NCBI RefSeq assembly: GCF_000828085.3
Contig: NZ_JXCA02000001.1
Location: forward strand, 1,069,641-1,131,086
From: Scytonema tolypothrichoides VB-61278
Lineage (GTDB): Bacteria > Cyanobacteriota > Cyanobacteriia > Cyanobacteriales > Nostocaceae
DNA: 61,446 nucleotides
Direction of reading: 5' to 3'
The notes under the pieces were generated by a model, which worked only from the letters and a program-made list of their open reading frames with translations, did no database searches and was not told the origin of the DNA. The translations under genes were made by a program, and so were the position numbers. Positions 8,158 to 16,260 of the stretch are shown piece after piece (the first letter of the stretch is position 1; every line of letters begins with the position of its first letter).

Positions 8158-9741
8158 TTAATGTAGGAAGTGACGGATACCCGTGAACACCATGACTAAA
8201 CCCAGTTCATTAGCAGCGAGTATGGAATCTTGATCTCGCAAACTTCCCCCTGGTTGCACAATAGCCTTAATTCCGGCTGCGGCTGCTGTTTTGACTGAAT
8301 CATCAAACGGGAAGAATCCATCGCTGGCGAGAATTGCTCCTTTGGCTTTTTCTCCAGCTTGTTCTAAAGCAATTTTAACTGAACCAACACGGTTCATTTG
8401 ACCTGCACCCACACCTAAAGTTGTGCGATTGCGCAAAGCGCAGACGCCTAAAGGCGTATCGCCACTCACAACAATCGCATTAGACTTAACATGCTTGCAA
8501 ACTTTCCAAGCAAACAGCAATTCTTCTAACTCATCATCACTTGGTTTCTTTTCGGTGACGATTTGCCATGTACTAGTGTTGGCTACCGCGTCATCTGAAG
8601 CTTGCAGGAGAAAACCACCTGCAATGACTTTTACGGTTTCTTTCGGTCCACTCTTCAAGTCTGGTAAAATTAATACTCGCACTTTTGATTTAGCAGCCAA
8701 AATATCTTGTGCTTCCGCATTACAACTTGGTGCAACCACACATTCTAAAAACGTTTTTGTTAACTCAGTAGCAGTTCCAGCGTCAATTGGACGGTTTAGG
8801 GCAACAATTCCACCAAAAGCAGAAACAGAGTCAGCGTTGAATGCTTTTTGGTAAGCTTCTTGGATACTATGTCCTAAAGCGACACCACAGGGATTGGTAT
8901 GTTTGATAATTGTTGCTGCGGGTGTATCGGTGAATTCAGAAATGATGCGTCGTGCGGCTTCTAAATCAACCAAGTTATTGTAACTGAGTTCTTTGCCTTG
9001 AAGTTTAGTAGCAGCTGCCCATCCAGTTGAAGTTGTACCAGTTTCATACCAGGCTGCACTTTGATGAGGATTTTCGCCGTAACGGAGAGATTGTAGTTGT
9101 TTGCCCGCAAGGGTGTACTGTTGAGGTGATTCTGCCTCTTTGCTTACACAGGAGAGGTTACTACTCAGGTATGCGGCGATCGCCTGATCATAGCTAGACG
9201 TATGCAAAAATCCCTTTAACGCACACTTTTGTCGAAACTCTAGAGATGGTTCACCATTTGAGCGGTGCATTTCCTGTAAATATTCCTTATACTGCGCTGG
9301 TTCGCATAAAATTGTGAGATGAGCAAAGTTTTTTGAGGCTGCTCTGAGCATAGCAGGACCACCGATATCAATTTGCTCGATCGCCTCAGGTAAAGTCACA
9401 CCTTGTTTTGCGATCGTCTGTTCAAAAGGATAAAGATTCACCACAACCAAATCAATCGGGCGAATTTGGTTATGTTCCAAATCTGCTATGTCTTCGGGTA
9501 CATCTCGCCGTGCTAAAATCCCGCCATGTATCCGAGGATGTAGAGTTTTCACTCGACCACCTAGGATTTCTGGAGAACCTGTGTAATCAGCAACTTTTGT
9601 GACTGGTAGTCCTGCATCTTTCAGTGCTTTGGCTGTTCCGCCACTGCTGATAAATTCAAAGTCAAATTCTTCTACTAAGCTACGGGCAAGGTCAATTAAT
9701 CCGGTTTTATTCGATACACTCAGCAGTGCTAGACGCGCCAT
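8158..9741 (-). CDS. purH: bifunctional AICAR formyltransferase / IMP cyclohydrolase
   Basis: 527 aa from the ATG at 9741 (MARLALLSVSNKTGL), the usual PurH N-terminus; an in-frame ATG at 9804 would add 21 residues with no family match. The enzyme catalyses the last two steps of IMP synthesis. Residues 1-~190 are the MGS-like cyclohydrolase domain (FEFISSGGTAKAL, GGRVKTLHPRIHGG). The rest is the AICAR transformylase domain with SLRYGENPHQSAAWY, the catalytic KHTNPCG and a C-terminal QPGGSLRD. It is monocistronic. Confidence 0.95.
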   Translation of the reverse strand: MARLALLSVSNKTGLIDLARSLVEEFDFEFISSGGTAKALKDAGLPVTKVADYTGSPEILGGRVKTLHPRIHGGILARRDVPEDIADLEHNQIRPIDLVVVNLYPFEQTIAKQGVTLPEAIEQIDIGGPAMLRAASKNFAHLTILCEPAQYKEYLQEMHRSNGEPSLEFRQKCALKGFLHTSSYDQAIAAYLSSNLSCVSKEAESPQQYTLAGKQLQSLRYGENPHQSAAWYETGTTSTGWAAATKLQGKELSYNNLVDLEAARRIISEFTDTPAATIIKHTNPCGVALGHSIQEAYQKAFNADSVSAFGGIVALNRPIDAGTATELTKTFLECVVAPSCNAEAQDILAAKSKVRVLILPDLKSGPKETVKVIAGGFLLQASDDAVANTSTWQIVTEKKPSDDELEELLFAWKVCKHVKSNAIVVSGDTPLGVCALRNRTTLGVGAGQMNRVGSVKIALEQAGEKAKGAILASDGFFPFDDSVKTAAAAGIKAIVQPGGSLRDQDSILAANELGLVMVFTGIRHFLH

Positions 9742-9865
9742 ATTTCCTGGGTTTCCTTTGGTGTAAATACAGTTAGTGCAGATGCTTATTATATAAACCG
9801 CCAACGAGTGAACAAAACACTTCTACTAGAACAGGTGTTTGGAGCGGCTGAAGACGAACCATCAC

Positions 9866-9893
9866 CTGGAATACAATAGTTGTATTGAGTCAT
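9866..9893. repeat. 28-bp palindromic direct repeat, copy 1
   Basis: CTGGAATACAATAG-T-TGTATTGAGTCAT; the centre AATACA...TGTATT is an inverted repeat. A second copy with one base change lies at 10336-10363. The two copies flank the DUF3303 gene. Confidence 0.7.
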
Positions 9894-9944
9894 TGATGAT
9901 AGAGTGCGTTAAGCTAACGAACGTGGTTACTGAGGTCAAAATCA

Positions 9945-10217
9945 ATGCTCTATATGGTCATCGAATACTTTAATGCAGGTGCGGCTGTTGACATCTATCG
10001 TCGTGCTCGCGATCAAGGTCGTCAATTACCACCGGGTCTTGAGTATGTAGACAGTTGGGTAGACCTAGACTATTTCAGATGCTTCCAACTCATGCGAACT
10101 GATGACCGAGCCTTGTTTAATACTTGGATTGAAGCATGGAGCGATCTTGGTCATTTTGAAATTATTCCAGTACGGACTTCAGCGGAGGCAGCCCAACACG
10201 TCGCAAATAAGCTTTAG
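9945..10217 (+). CDS. DUF3303-family small protein
   Basis: 90 aa, a compact alpha/beta ferredoxin-like fold typical of DUF3303: MLYMVIEYF strand, the IYRRARDQGRQLPPGLEYV segment, DYFRCFQLMRTDD, then LFNTWIEAWSDLGHFEIIPV. The function of the family is unknown. It lies between two copies of a palindromic 28-bp repeat, one ~55 bases before its start and the other ~120 bases after its stop, suggesting a mobile or duplicated cassette, or shared regulation with the next gene. Confidence 0.75.
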   Translation: MLYMVIEYFNAGAAVDIYRRARDQGRQLPPGLEYVDSWVDLDYFRCFQLMRTDDRALFNTWIEAWSDLGHFEIIPVRTSAEAAQHVANKL

Positions 10218-10335
10218 CGGTGTACGATGTTCGTGATTGGGAAACAAAACTTCTCAATATGATGGATGTAAGCGAATATTTTGACCAACTGTCACGTTGT
10301 GGATTACCAAGACATCATTACAATTGAAGCATCGT

Positions 10336-10363
10336 CTGGAATACAATAGCTGTATTGAGTCAT
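10336..10363. repeat. 28-bp palindromic direct repeat, copy 2
   Basis: Same sequence as 9866-9893 except one base in the centre (AATAGCTGTATT). It sits 42 bases before the start of the GC-rich membrane protein gene. Confidence 0.7.
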
Positions 10364-10404
10364 CCAAAAGAAGTGTGATCGTTCCACGACAAGCTGGAGG
10401 TATC

Positions 10405-11262
10405 ATGTGGCTGAAAGTTCTCGTCATCGTTGTGCTTTTACTCGCTGCCAGCCTCGCGGGTACACTCGTCTACGGTGCCTTTCGCTGGGAAGCAGGTACT
10501 CGGGAATTGCGATCTCGCCTGGAAGCAGCGCGTGTGCCGGTTCAGCCTCAGATTGTTAACTTCCGTGAGTTCGATCACCTGCCTGCGCCAGTGGAACGCT
10601 ACTTTCGTAAAGTTCTCAAAGACGGGCAGCCGATGGTGGCTGGCGCATATGTGCGGCACAGTGGCACCTTCAACATGGGTGAGACGACGAACCAATGGAA
10701 GCCGTTCACCTCGGACCAGCGAGTGGTTACCCAGCGCCCAGGTTTTGACTGGAATGGTCGGGTTGCAATGGTGCCAGGCATACCAGTGCGGGTGCATGAC
10801 GCCTACGTAGCTGGTGAAGGCATTCTGCATGCCGCGCTATTCGGGCTGTTTTCACTGGTCAACCTGCGAGGCACGGGCGATGTGGCCAAGGGTGAGCTAA
10901 TGCGCTTCTTCGCTGAGGCAGCCTGGTATCCCACAGCGCTGCTGCCCAGCCAGAACGTGCGTTGGGAAGAAATAGATGATCGCTGTGCCCAAGGCGCCAT
11001 CACTGAAGGCGCCATTAGCCTAACCATGCTCTTCACATTCAACGAGCAGGACCTGATCGACAGTGTGCGGGCAGAAGCACGCGGGCGCACGGTGGGCGGT
11101 AAGGTCATCCCAACGCCGTGGCACGGCCGCTTCTGGAACTACGACGAGCGCGGCGGTATGCGGGTGCCCCTTGATGGCGAGGTGGCATGGCTACTGCCTG
11201 AGGGCGCTAAGCCTTACTGGCGGGGTAGCATCACAGAGATCATCTACGAATTTGCCCGCTGA
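10405..11262 (+). CDS. DUF6544/DUF6920-like membrane-anchored protein, probably acquired
   Basis: 285 aa from ATG 10405 (MWLKVLVIVVLLLAAS), which places a clean N-terminal membrane anchor at the start; an upstream in-frame ATG at 10297 adds residues crossing the palindromic repeat and is unlikely. The soluble part has the pattern HLPAPVERYFRKVLKDGQPM, GFDWNGRVAMVPGIPVRVHD and, near the C-terminus, TPWHGRFWNYDERGGMRVPL, as in proteins usually called DUF6544/DUF6920. The base composition is clearly more GC-rich than all neighbours. This is a good sign of recent transfer from a GC-rich bacterium. Function unknown. Confidence 0.75.
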   Translation: MWLKVLVIVVLLLAASLAGTLVYGAFRWEAGTRELRSRLEAARVPVQPQIVNFREFDHLPAPVERYFRKVLKDGQPMVAGAYVRHSGTFNMGETTNQWKPFTSDQRVVTQRPGFDWNGRVAMVPGIPVRVHDAYVAGEGILHAALFGLFSLVNLRGTGDVAKGELMRFFAEAAWYPTALLPSQNVRWEEIDDRCAQGAITEGAISLTMLFTFNEQDLIDSVRAEARGRTVGGKVIPTPWHGRFWNYDERGGMRVPLDGEVAWLLPEGAKPYWRGSITEIIYEFAR

Positions 11263-11493
11263 ATGAGCGTCAATGTCAACAGTGGTTAGCTCTTGTGCAT
11301 TGAACAAGACATGGAAACGAATAGTGACGTCATTGTCCTGCTCGACATCGAAACGCATAATGAGGTTTATTTAACTGCGTCGGTAGTTGCGGTGCCATAA
11401 CAAGTCGCTACATGAGAATTGAGGTATGCAAAAATTTTGATCTTGTCATTGCATACGTTTTATGCTTGACTGTCCTTTGTCCGTCGTCATCTG

Positions 11494-11545
11494 TAATGAC
11501 TAAGGACCAATGACCAATGACCAATGACTAATAACTAATGACTAA
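11494..11545. repeat. STRR heptamer array overlapping a start codon
   Basis: Head-to-tail AATGACC/AATGACT/AATAACT units. The ATG of the following esterase (11538) is the ATG of the last repeat unit. Confidence 0.75.
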
Positions 11546-12161
11546 CACTCTAGAGTTTATCAGTGTACCTCCAACAACAGGGCAACCACCAAAGGGTTTA
11601 ATTGTCACTTTACACGGTTGGGGTGCCAATGCTGAAGATGTGGCGTCTTTATCGCGGTTTTTTAATTTGCCAGATTATCAGTTTCTGTTTCCGAATGCAC
11701 CTTTTCCTCATCCTAATTCTTCTGTTGGAAGAGCATGGTATGACCTTCGTACGGAAAATATGTATCAGGGGTTAACTGAAAGTCGGCAAATCCTAACAGA
11801 TTGGTTGCTATCTTTAGAGGGTAACACTGGTGTGCCTTTGTCGAGGACAATTTTGAGCGGATTTTCTCAAGGTGGGGCTATGACTTTAGATGTAGGATTA
11901 AAGTTACCTCTGGCTGGTTTAGTTTCTTTAAGTGGTTATTTACATCGAGACATAGAAATGCAAAATATAGCGTCTCTACCACCCGTTCTCATTATGCATG
12001 GAAGACAAGATACAGTTGTCCCACTACAAGCTGCTGTTTCAGCACGGAAAACTCTTGAATCTCTCGGGGCGGCAGTAGAATACTATGAGTTTGACATGGG
12101 TCATGAAATCCGACCAGAAATGCTAGAGTTGTTACGAAATTTTGTTATTGTCAATGCATAA
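11538..12161 (+). CDS. alpha/beta hydrolase, phospholipase/carboxylesterase family
   Basis: 207 aa, full length for the family of small serine esterases. The catalytic triad is visible: S110 in GFSQGG, D158 in GRQDTVVP and H189 in GHEI. The oxyanion region HGWGAN is at 26-31. The likely reaction is hydrolysis of carboxylic esters or lysophospholipids in the cytoplasm. No signal peptide is present. Its start codon and immediate leader are made of STRR repeat units, so expression may vary with repeat number. Confidence 0.85.
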   Translation: MTNTLEFISVPPTTGQPPKGLIVTLHGWGANAEDVASLSRFFNLPDYQFLFPNAPFPHPNSSVGRAWYDLRTENMYQGLTESRQILTDWLLSLEGNTGVPLSRTILSGFSQGGAMTLDVGLKLPLAGLVSLSGYLHRDIEMQNIASLPPVLIMHGRQDTVVPLQAAVSARKTLESLGAAVEYYEFDMGHEIRPEMLELLRNFVIVNA

Positions 12162-12341
12162 ATACTCGGAATTTGTCTTTGTTTAGTTGGGGTTACCAAA
12201 TTTTTACGCATTCTCTTAGAAATCCTAAAAATTTTCACGAAATTATCACTTCACTTGTGAGTAATATATATTGGGTGGCTGCGTCAAGCGCAACTCAACC
12301 CATGCTGGATGCAAATGCTGCTAATGCGAGGGGCAAGCACT

Positions 12342-12554
12342 ATGAAAACTCTAAGCATTTCTAAGAGAGAAATTGCTACTATCACTCCACAAGAGGTGGA
12401 AGTGTTAGCTACACGTCTGGAGCAGGATAATTACAGTAATGCTTTTGAAGGTTTGAATGATTGGCATTTACTGCGAGCGATCGCCTTTTCGCGTCCAGAG
12501 TTAGTTGAATCATACATTCACCTCTTGGATTTAGAACCCTATGATGAGGCGTAG
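12342..12554 (+). CDS. DUF2555 protein
   Basis: 70 aa from ATG 12342 (MKTLSISKREIATITPQEVE). The sequence ATRLEQDNYSNAFEGLNDWH and the following LLRAIAFSRPELVESYIHLL are the DUF2555 signature found in nearly all cyanobacteria. Function unknown. Its stop codon (TAG) is directly followed by the ATG of coaBC, so the two are co-transcribed and probably coupled. A longer frame beginning at 12309 has no family match in its extra residues. Confidence 0.85.
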   Translation: MKTLSISKREIATITPQEVEVLATRLEQDNYSNAFEGLNDWHLLRAIAFSRPELVESYIHLLDLEPYDEA

Positions 12555-13757
12555 ATGTCTCAGAAGAAACGGGTTCTGATTGCAATAGGCGGCGGTATCG
12601 CCGCCTATAAAATCTGTGAGGTTGTTTCCACTTTGTTTAAAATTGGAGTGGAAATAAAAGTTATTCTCACTAATTCAGCACAAAAATTTATTACGCCTCT
12701 GACTCTGGCAACCCTTTCCCGCCATCCAGCTTATACAGATGAAAATTTTTGGCAATCAACTCACTTTCGTCCATTACATATTGACTTGGGTGAGTGGGCA
12801 GATTTAATCGTGATTGCACCTCTAACAGCAAATACATTAGCAAAGTTAGCTTATGGTATGGCTGACAATTTGCTCACAAATACTGTTTTGGCTTCCACTT
12901 GTCCCGTACTGCTAGCGCCAGCAATGAATACTGATATGTGGGAACAGCAAGCGGTGCAGCGCAATTGGCAACAGGTATTGACAGATGGTCGATATCATGG
13001 TATGCGTACAGGATCGGGGTTATTGGCGTGCGATCGCGTCGGTGCTGGTAGAATGGCAGAACCCCCAGAGATTATTACTTATGTCCAATCCTTGTTACAC
13101 ACCGCTGGGAAGCGAGATTTGGTAGGTAAGAAGGTGTTGATTAGTGCAGGGGGAACGCGAGAGTATCTTGATCCAGTAAGGTTTATTGGCAATCCTTCCA
13201 CAGGGAAAATGGGGTTAGCTTTAGCACAAGCAGCACTGCACCGGGGAGCAAGCGTGACATTAATACATGCCCCGGCGAGTTGGGATGTACCATTAGGAGT
13301 GCAAGCAATCTCTGTTGTGAGTGCTGACCAAATGCGAGCAAGTATGGTGGAGTACTTACCGAATGCGGATATGATTATCATGTCGGCGGCAGTGGCGGAT
13401 GTCAAGCCACGGGAGTACAGTAAACAGAAATTGCCAAAAAAATCCCTTCCGCAAGCTTTACCTTTGGAACCCGTACCAGATATTGTTGCAGAATTGGCAC
13501 GTCTCAAACAACCACATCAACAATTAGTTGGGTTTGCGGCACAAACAGGGGATATTGTCACACCAGCACTAGAGAAATTGCACAGTAAAAATCTGGATGC
13601 GATTATTGCTAATCCTATAGACGAAGTGGATAGCGGTTTTGGAAGTGATAATAATCGAGCCATATTTTTGGATCAGCAAGGACAAAGAATAGAAATTCCT
13701 CCTTGTTCCAAATTAGAAATGGCTCATCATATTTTTGATGTGTTGGGAAAGAAATAA
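12555..13757 (+). CDS. coaBC: bifunctional phosphopantothenoylcysteine decarboxylase / phosphopantothenate-cysteine ligase
   Basis: 400 aa. The N-terminal flavoprotein domain (1-~180) has IGGGIAAYK for FMN binding, the PAMN motif ([11 protein letters not shown]) and the active-site cysteine in [14 protein letters not shown]. The C-terminal ligase domain (~190-400) has [24 protein letters not shown] and the dimer-loop lysines KQKLPKKS. It makes 4'-phosphopantetheine in coenzyme A synthesis. It directly follows the DUF2555 gene. The sequence after the stop is in the same frame and contains a protease remnant. Confidence 0.95.
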   Translation: MSQKKRVLIAIGGGIAAYKICEVVSTLFKIGVEIKVILTNSAQKFITPLTLATLSRHPAYTDENFWQSTHFRPLHIDLGEWADLIVIAPLTANTLAKLAYGMADNLLTNTVLASTCPVLLAPAMNTDMWEQQAVQRNWQQVLTDGRYHGMRTGSGLLACDRVGAGRMAEPPEIITYVQSLLHTAGKRDLVGKKVLISAGGTREYLDPVRFIGNPSTGKMGLALAQAALHRGASVTLIHAPASWDVPLGVQAISVVSADQMRASMVEYLPNADMIIMSAAVADVKPREYSKQKLPKKSLPQALPLEPVPDIVAELARLKQPHQQLVGFAAQTGDIVTPALEKLHSKNLDAIIANPIDEVDSGFGSDNNRAIFLDQQGQRIEIPPCSKLEMAHHIFDVLGKK

Positions 13758-14405
13758 CCAAACAAACTGACAACTCACCAAAAAGGCGATAAATTACCTT
13801 TTGAAATTAAAGTATCTGGCGCACCTACTGGTCAAGGTAAAGATGTTGCGGTAATAAAGATAGAAATCAAAAATGCGCCTGTCTTAAAGCTAGCTGATTT
13901 CGAGCAAGTGCAAACCCAAGATAAAATCGTCGCAATGGGATATCCAGGTATTAATCCTAACATTTTAAAGAAAAAATCCTTTGCAGAAGCGACCACTACT
14001 AGCGGTGAAATTTCCGCCAAAAAGCAACTAGCTAATGGTTCACCTGTTTTCCAAATCAGTGCCTCTGTAACGCATGGTAACTCAGGTGATCCAGTACTTA
14101 ACGAAAAAGGCGAAGTCATTGGTATGACTACCTTTGGTGGAGAACCCGTCAACGGTCAAGAAGTCTCTGGCTTTGCCTTTGCATTCACCAGCAATACAAT
14201 TATGGAATTTGTACGACAAGCTGGTGTGAGTAACGAAGAAGGAGCAATTGACAAGTTGTACCGCGATGGATTGCAACTTTACAGTCAAGGTGAATATACT
14301 CAAGCAATTGAGAAATTTGAAACCGTCAAGCGATTATTCCCGCAACATTCGGAAGTTGATAAACTCATTCAAGAATGCCAAGGAAAAATTGTTGTAGCTA
14401 GGTAA
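13758..14405 (+). pseudogene. C-terminal remnant of a trypsin-like serine protease with a TPR tail
   Basis: The frame is open directly after the coaBC stop and in the same frame. It begins mid-domain with KGDKLPFEIKVSG and then GKDVAVIKIE (the catalytic Asp region). The nucleophile region reads THGNSGDP where the family has GNSGGP, so the serine is kept but the oxyanion glycine is replaced. A single TPR-like repeat (LYRDGLQLYSQGEYTQAIEKF) ends the chain. The N-terminal signal and catalytic His are missing and there is no good start codon (GTG 13908 is inside the domain). An inactive relic. Confidence 0.75.
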
Positions 14406-14950
14406 AAAAGCGAGTGATATCACGTCCGGCTGATGACTGACGATATGTCCGCAGCGAGTGGAACGTAGACGCCGAAGAAAGCTGCGTATGCCCAGAGGTC
14501 GCGCTACGCGCTTCGCTGCGGACAATTTTCAAACGGACTTGATGTGATATCTGTGGCTTTGGCGATCGCCTTCTCAGTAAATTCTCTAAAAATATCTTCT
14601 TGATATTTCTGTGATATTTTTTAAAGCCAATTTGTCAAGATTTCTAATTGAGGCAATTCCATAGTCTGTTATTACCAGTCAGTATGTAACTAAGTTGACT
14701 TATTGCATAAAGTAATTATGTAGAGTTATTGTTATTGATTTTCTATTAGTTATTCACCTTAGTAATTGGTTTAACAAAACAGCACTGAAAGTTTATCTGA
14801 ACTTCAAGAAGAAAAAATCTAAGTTTCGTTATGAAAGAGCTAAAGTTTTGTTAAGATGCAAATGCTAGTGTTCTATAGACGGAAAATGCCAATCACGGTG
14901 TGGAGAAATAAATAGGTACTAGCACTACATAAGTTCCGGTAGACAAAACA
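14406..14950. other. intergenic region with a GC-rich repeat
   Basis: Bases ~14455-14525 are a GC-rich dispersed repeat (TAGACGCCGAAG, GGTCGCGCTACGCGCTTCGC). The remainder is AT-rich with no feature recognised other than the leader of the small gene at 14951. Confidence 0.5.
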
Positions 14951-15109
14951 ATGACTAGTTATATTTTTTTCGATGACGCCCTCCAAATGCTTGTAAACGC
15001 CTTCTTGGCTTCTGTACTGCTACTTATGGTCATATCTTGCTTAGGTTTGGCAGTTATCGAAACAATGGAAAAAACAGGTATTCGCCTAGACACGAAACGA
15101 CTTCACTAA
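14951..15109 (+). CDS. 52-aa single-pass membrane protein
   Basis: A short frame starting ATG at 14951 and ending TAA at 15109. The translation begins MTSYIFFDDALQMLVNAF, has one strongly hydrophobic stretch (LASVLLLMVISCLGLAVI, residues ~19-36) and a positively charged tail (RLDTKRLH), consistent with an N-out/C-in membrane helix. Base composition and codon choice look coding. No strong ribosome site is seen and no family is recognised. Confidence 0.45.
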   Translation: MTSYIFFDDALQMLVNAFLASVLLLMVISCLGLAVIETMEKTGIRLDTKRLH

Positions 15110-15336
15110 CCTGAGTCTTTGTGTAGAGACTATCAGCACAGGGGCTTTGGTAAGGTAAGGATCCGCTCATAAGAAGTCAAAAATTTATTCTTTGTCGAAA
15201 ACCATTGAGTTCAAGTGTTCGCTAGCAAGAAAACTTGGGAACACTGAAACTATAGAAGTCTCACAGCGTTGCACAATGACGAACCAGTACGAGTGAGTGT
15301 ATCGCGATTGAGACGCTAGCAATGGAGTAAACTGTA

Positions 15337-15783
15337 ATGGGTCTATTCGACAAAATGTTTGGTAGAGAAAGCCAAGTTCAAGAAGCACTCAGTCAAGCGG
15401 AAGCAATTGCAGCAATTGCTTTGGCTGCAACAGCCTCAGATGGAAACCTCTGTGATGAGCAGGCACGTGGTATTTTGTCAGTGCTGTCGAGTATGAAGCT
15501 TTTCAGATATTATTCCAACGATGAAATAAACAGGATGTTTGAGAAACTCCTGAATATTCTGAGGTGGGAAGGCATAAATGCTTTGTTTCATTCAGCCAAA
15601 GAATCCTTACCCTACGACTTGCGAGAAACAGCTTTTGCGATCGCGACCGATTTGGTTTTAGCCGATGGAGTCTCTCCTCAAGAAGAGCTTGAGTTTTTAA
15701 ACGATTTGTCTCAAGATTTGGGAATCTCTGGTTATATCGCTATACAAATTGTGCAAGTGATGTTAATTAAAAATCGCGGATAG
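15337..15783 (+). CDS. TerB-family (tellurite resistance-like) protein
   Basis: 148 aa, all-helical. It has the TerB features: an N-terminal MGLFDKMFG, then AEAIAAIALAATASDGNLCDEQ and a second, similar half (ETAFAIATDLVLADGVSPQE) with a DG metal-binding turn in each. TerB-like proteins bind divalent metal and occur at membrane-associated stress complexes; the single-domain cyanobacterial versions have no proven role. It stands alone, followed by GC-rich repeats. Confidence 0.85.
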   Translation: MGLFDKMFGRESQVQEALSQAEAIAAIALAATASDGNLCDEQARGILSVLSSMKLFRYYSNDEINRMFEKLLNILRWEGINALFHSAKESLPYDLRETAFAIATDLVLADGVSPQEELEFLNDLSQDLGISGYIAIQIVQVMLIKNRG

Positions 15784-16260
15784 CCCACCCCACGGGAAAG
15801 CCCTTACGGGTTCGGCACTTCCTACCCTACGGGAAGCCGCCCAGAGGGCGTCTACAAGTCGGGGAACCCGCCCAACGGAGTGCATCACCAGTTGCTAGCT
15901 TTGAGGAATTCTCAAAGCGGCACGTTTTTCTAGTATATACCTTTTCACTGTTTGAAAGTTGTTTTGATTCTAAATTTCATAAAAATATATAAAAATATTA
16001 AATCTTTTAACTTTATATTGTCAGCAAATTTGGATGCTGTCGGGAAGGAGGATCCTCTACACCCTCACACCCTTACCTTCGCACCCGTTTTGGCATTGAC
16101 TGGGCTGTCTTGTTGAATTTAAACGATAAATTTTGGATTCCAAAAGCTCTAAGTGTTATGCTGTAAGGCATTTCACTTGCATACAACTAGGGGGTTAGAC
16201 AACCTCCTAGTACTGATTTTCTTCCAGATTTCACTCTGAATTTAGAATCTTAAATTGCTT
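15784..16260. other. intergenic region with a GC-rich repeat
   Basis: Bases 15783-15890 are a dispersed repeat with CCTACGGGAAGCCGCC and CAGAGGGCGTCTAC cores. The rest is AT-rich with no gene seen. Confidence 0.5.

Noticed and set aside
9742-9804. Longer PurH start adding 21 residues
   Set aside because: The added residues (MAVYIISICTNCIYTKGNPG) have no family match and PurH proteins start at MARLALLSVSNKTGL.
12173-12364. 63-aa open frame after the esterase
   Set aside because: No ribosome site, no family look, and it overlaps the DUF2555 start in another frame.
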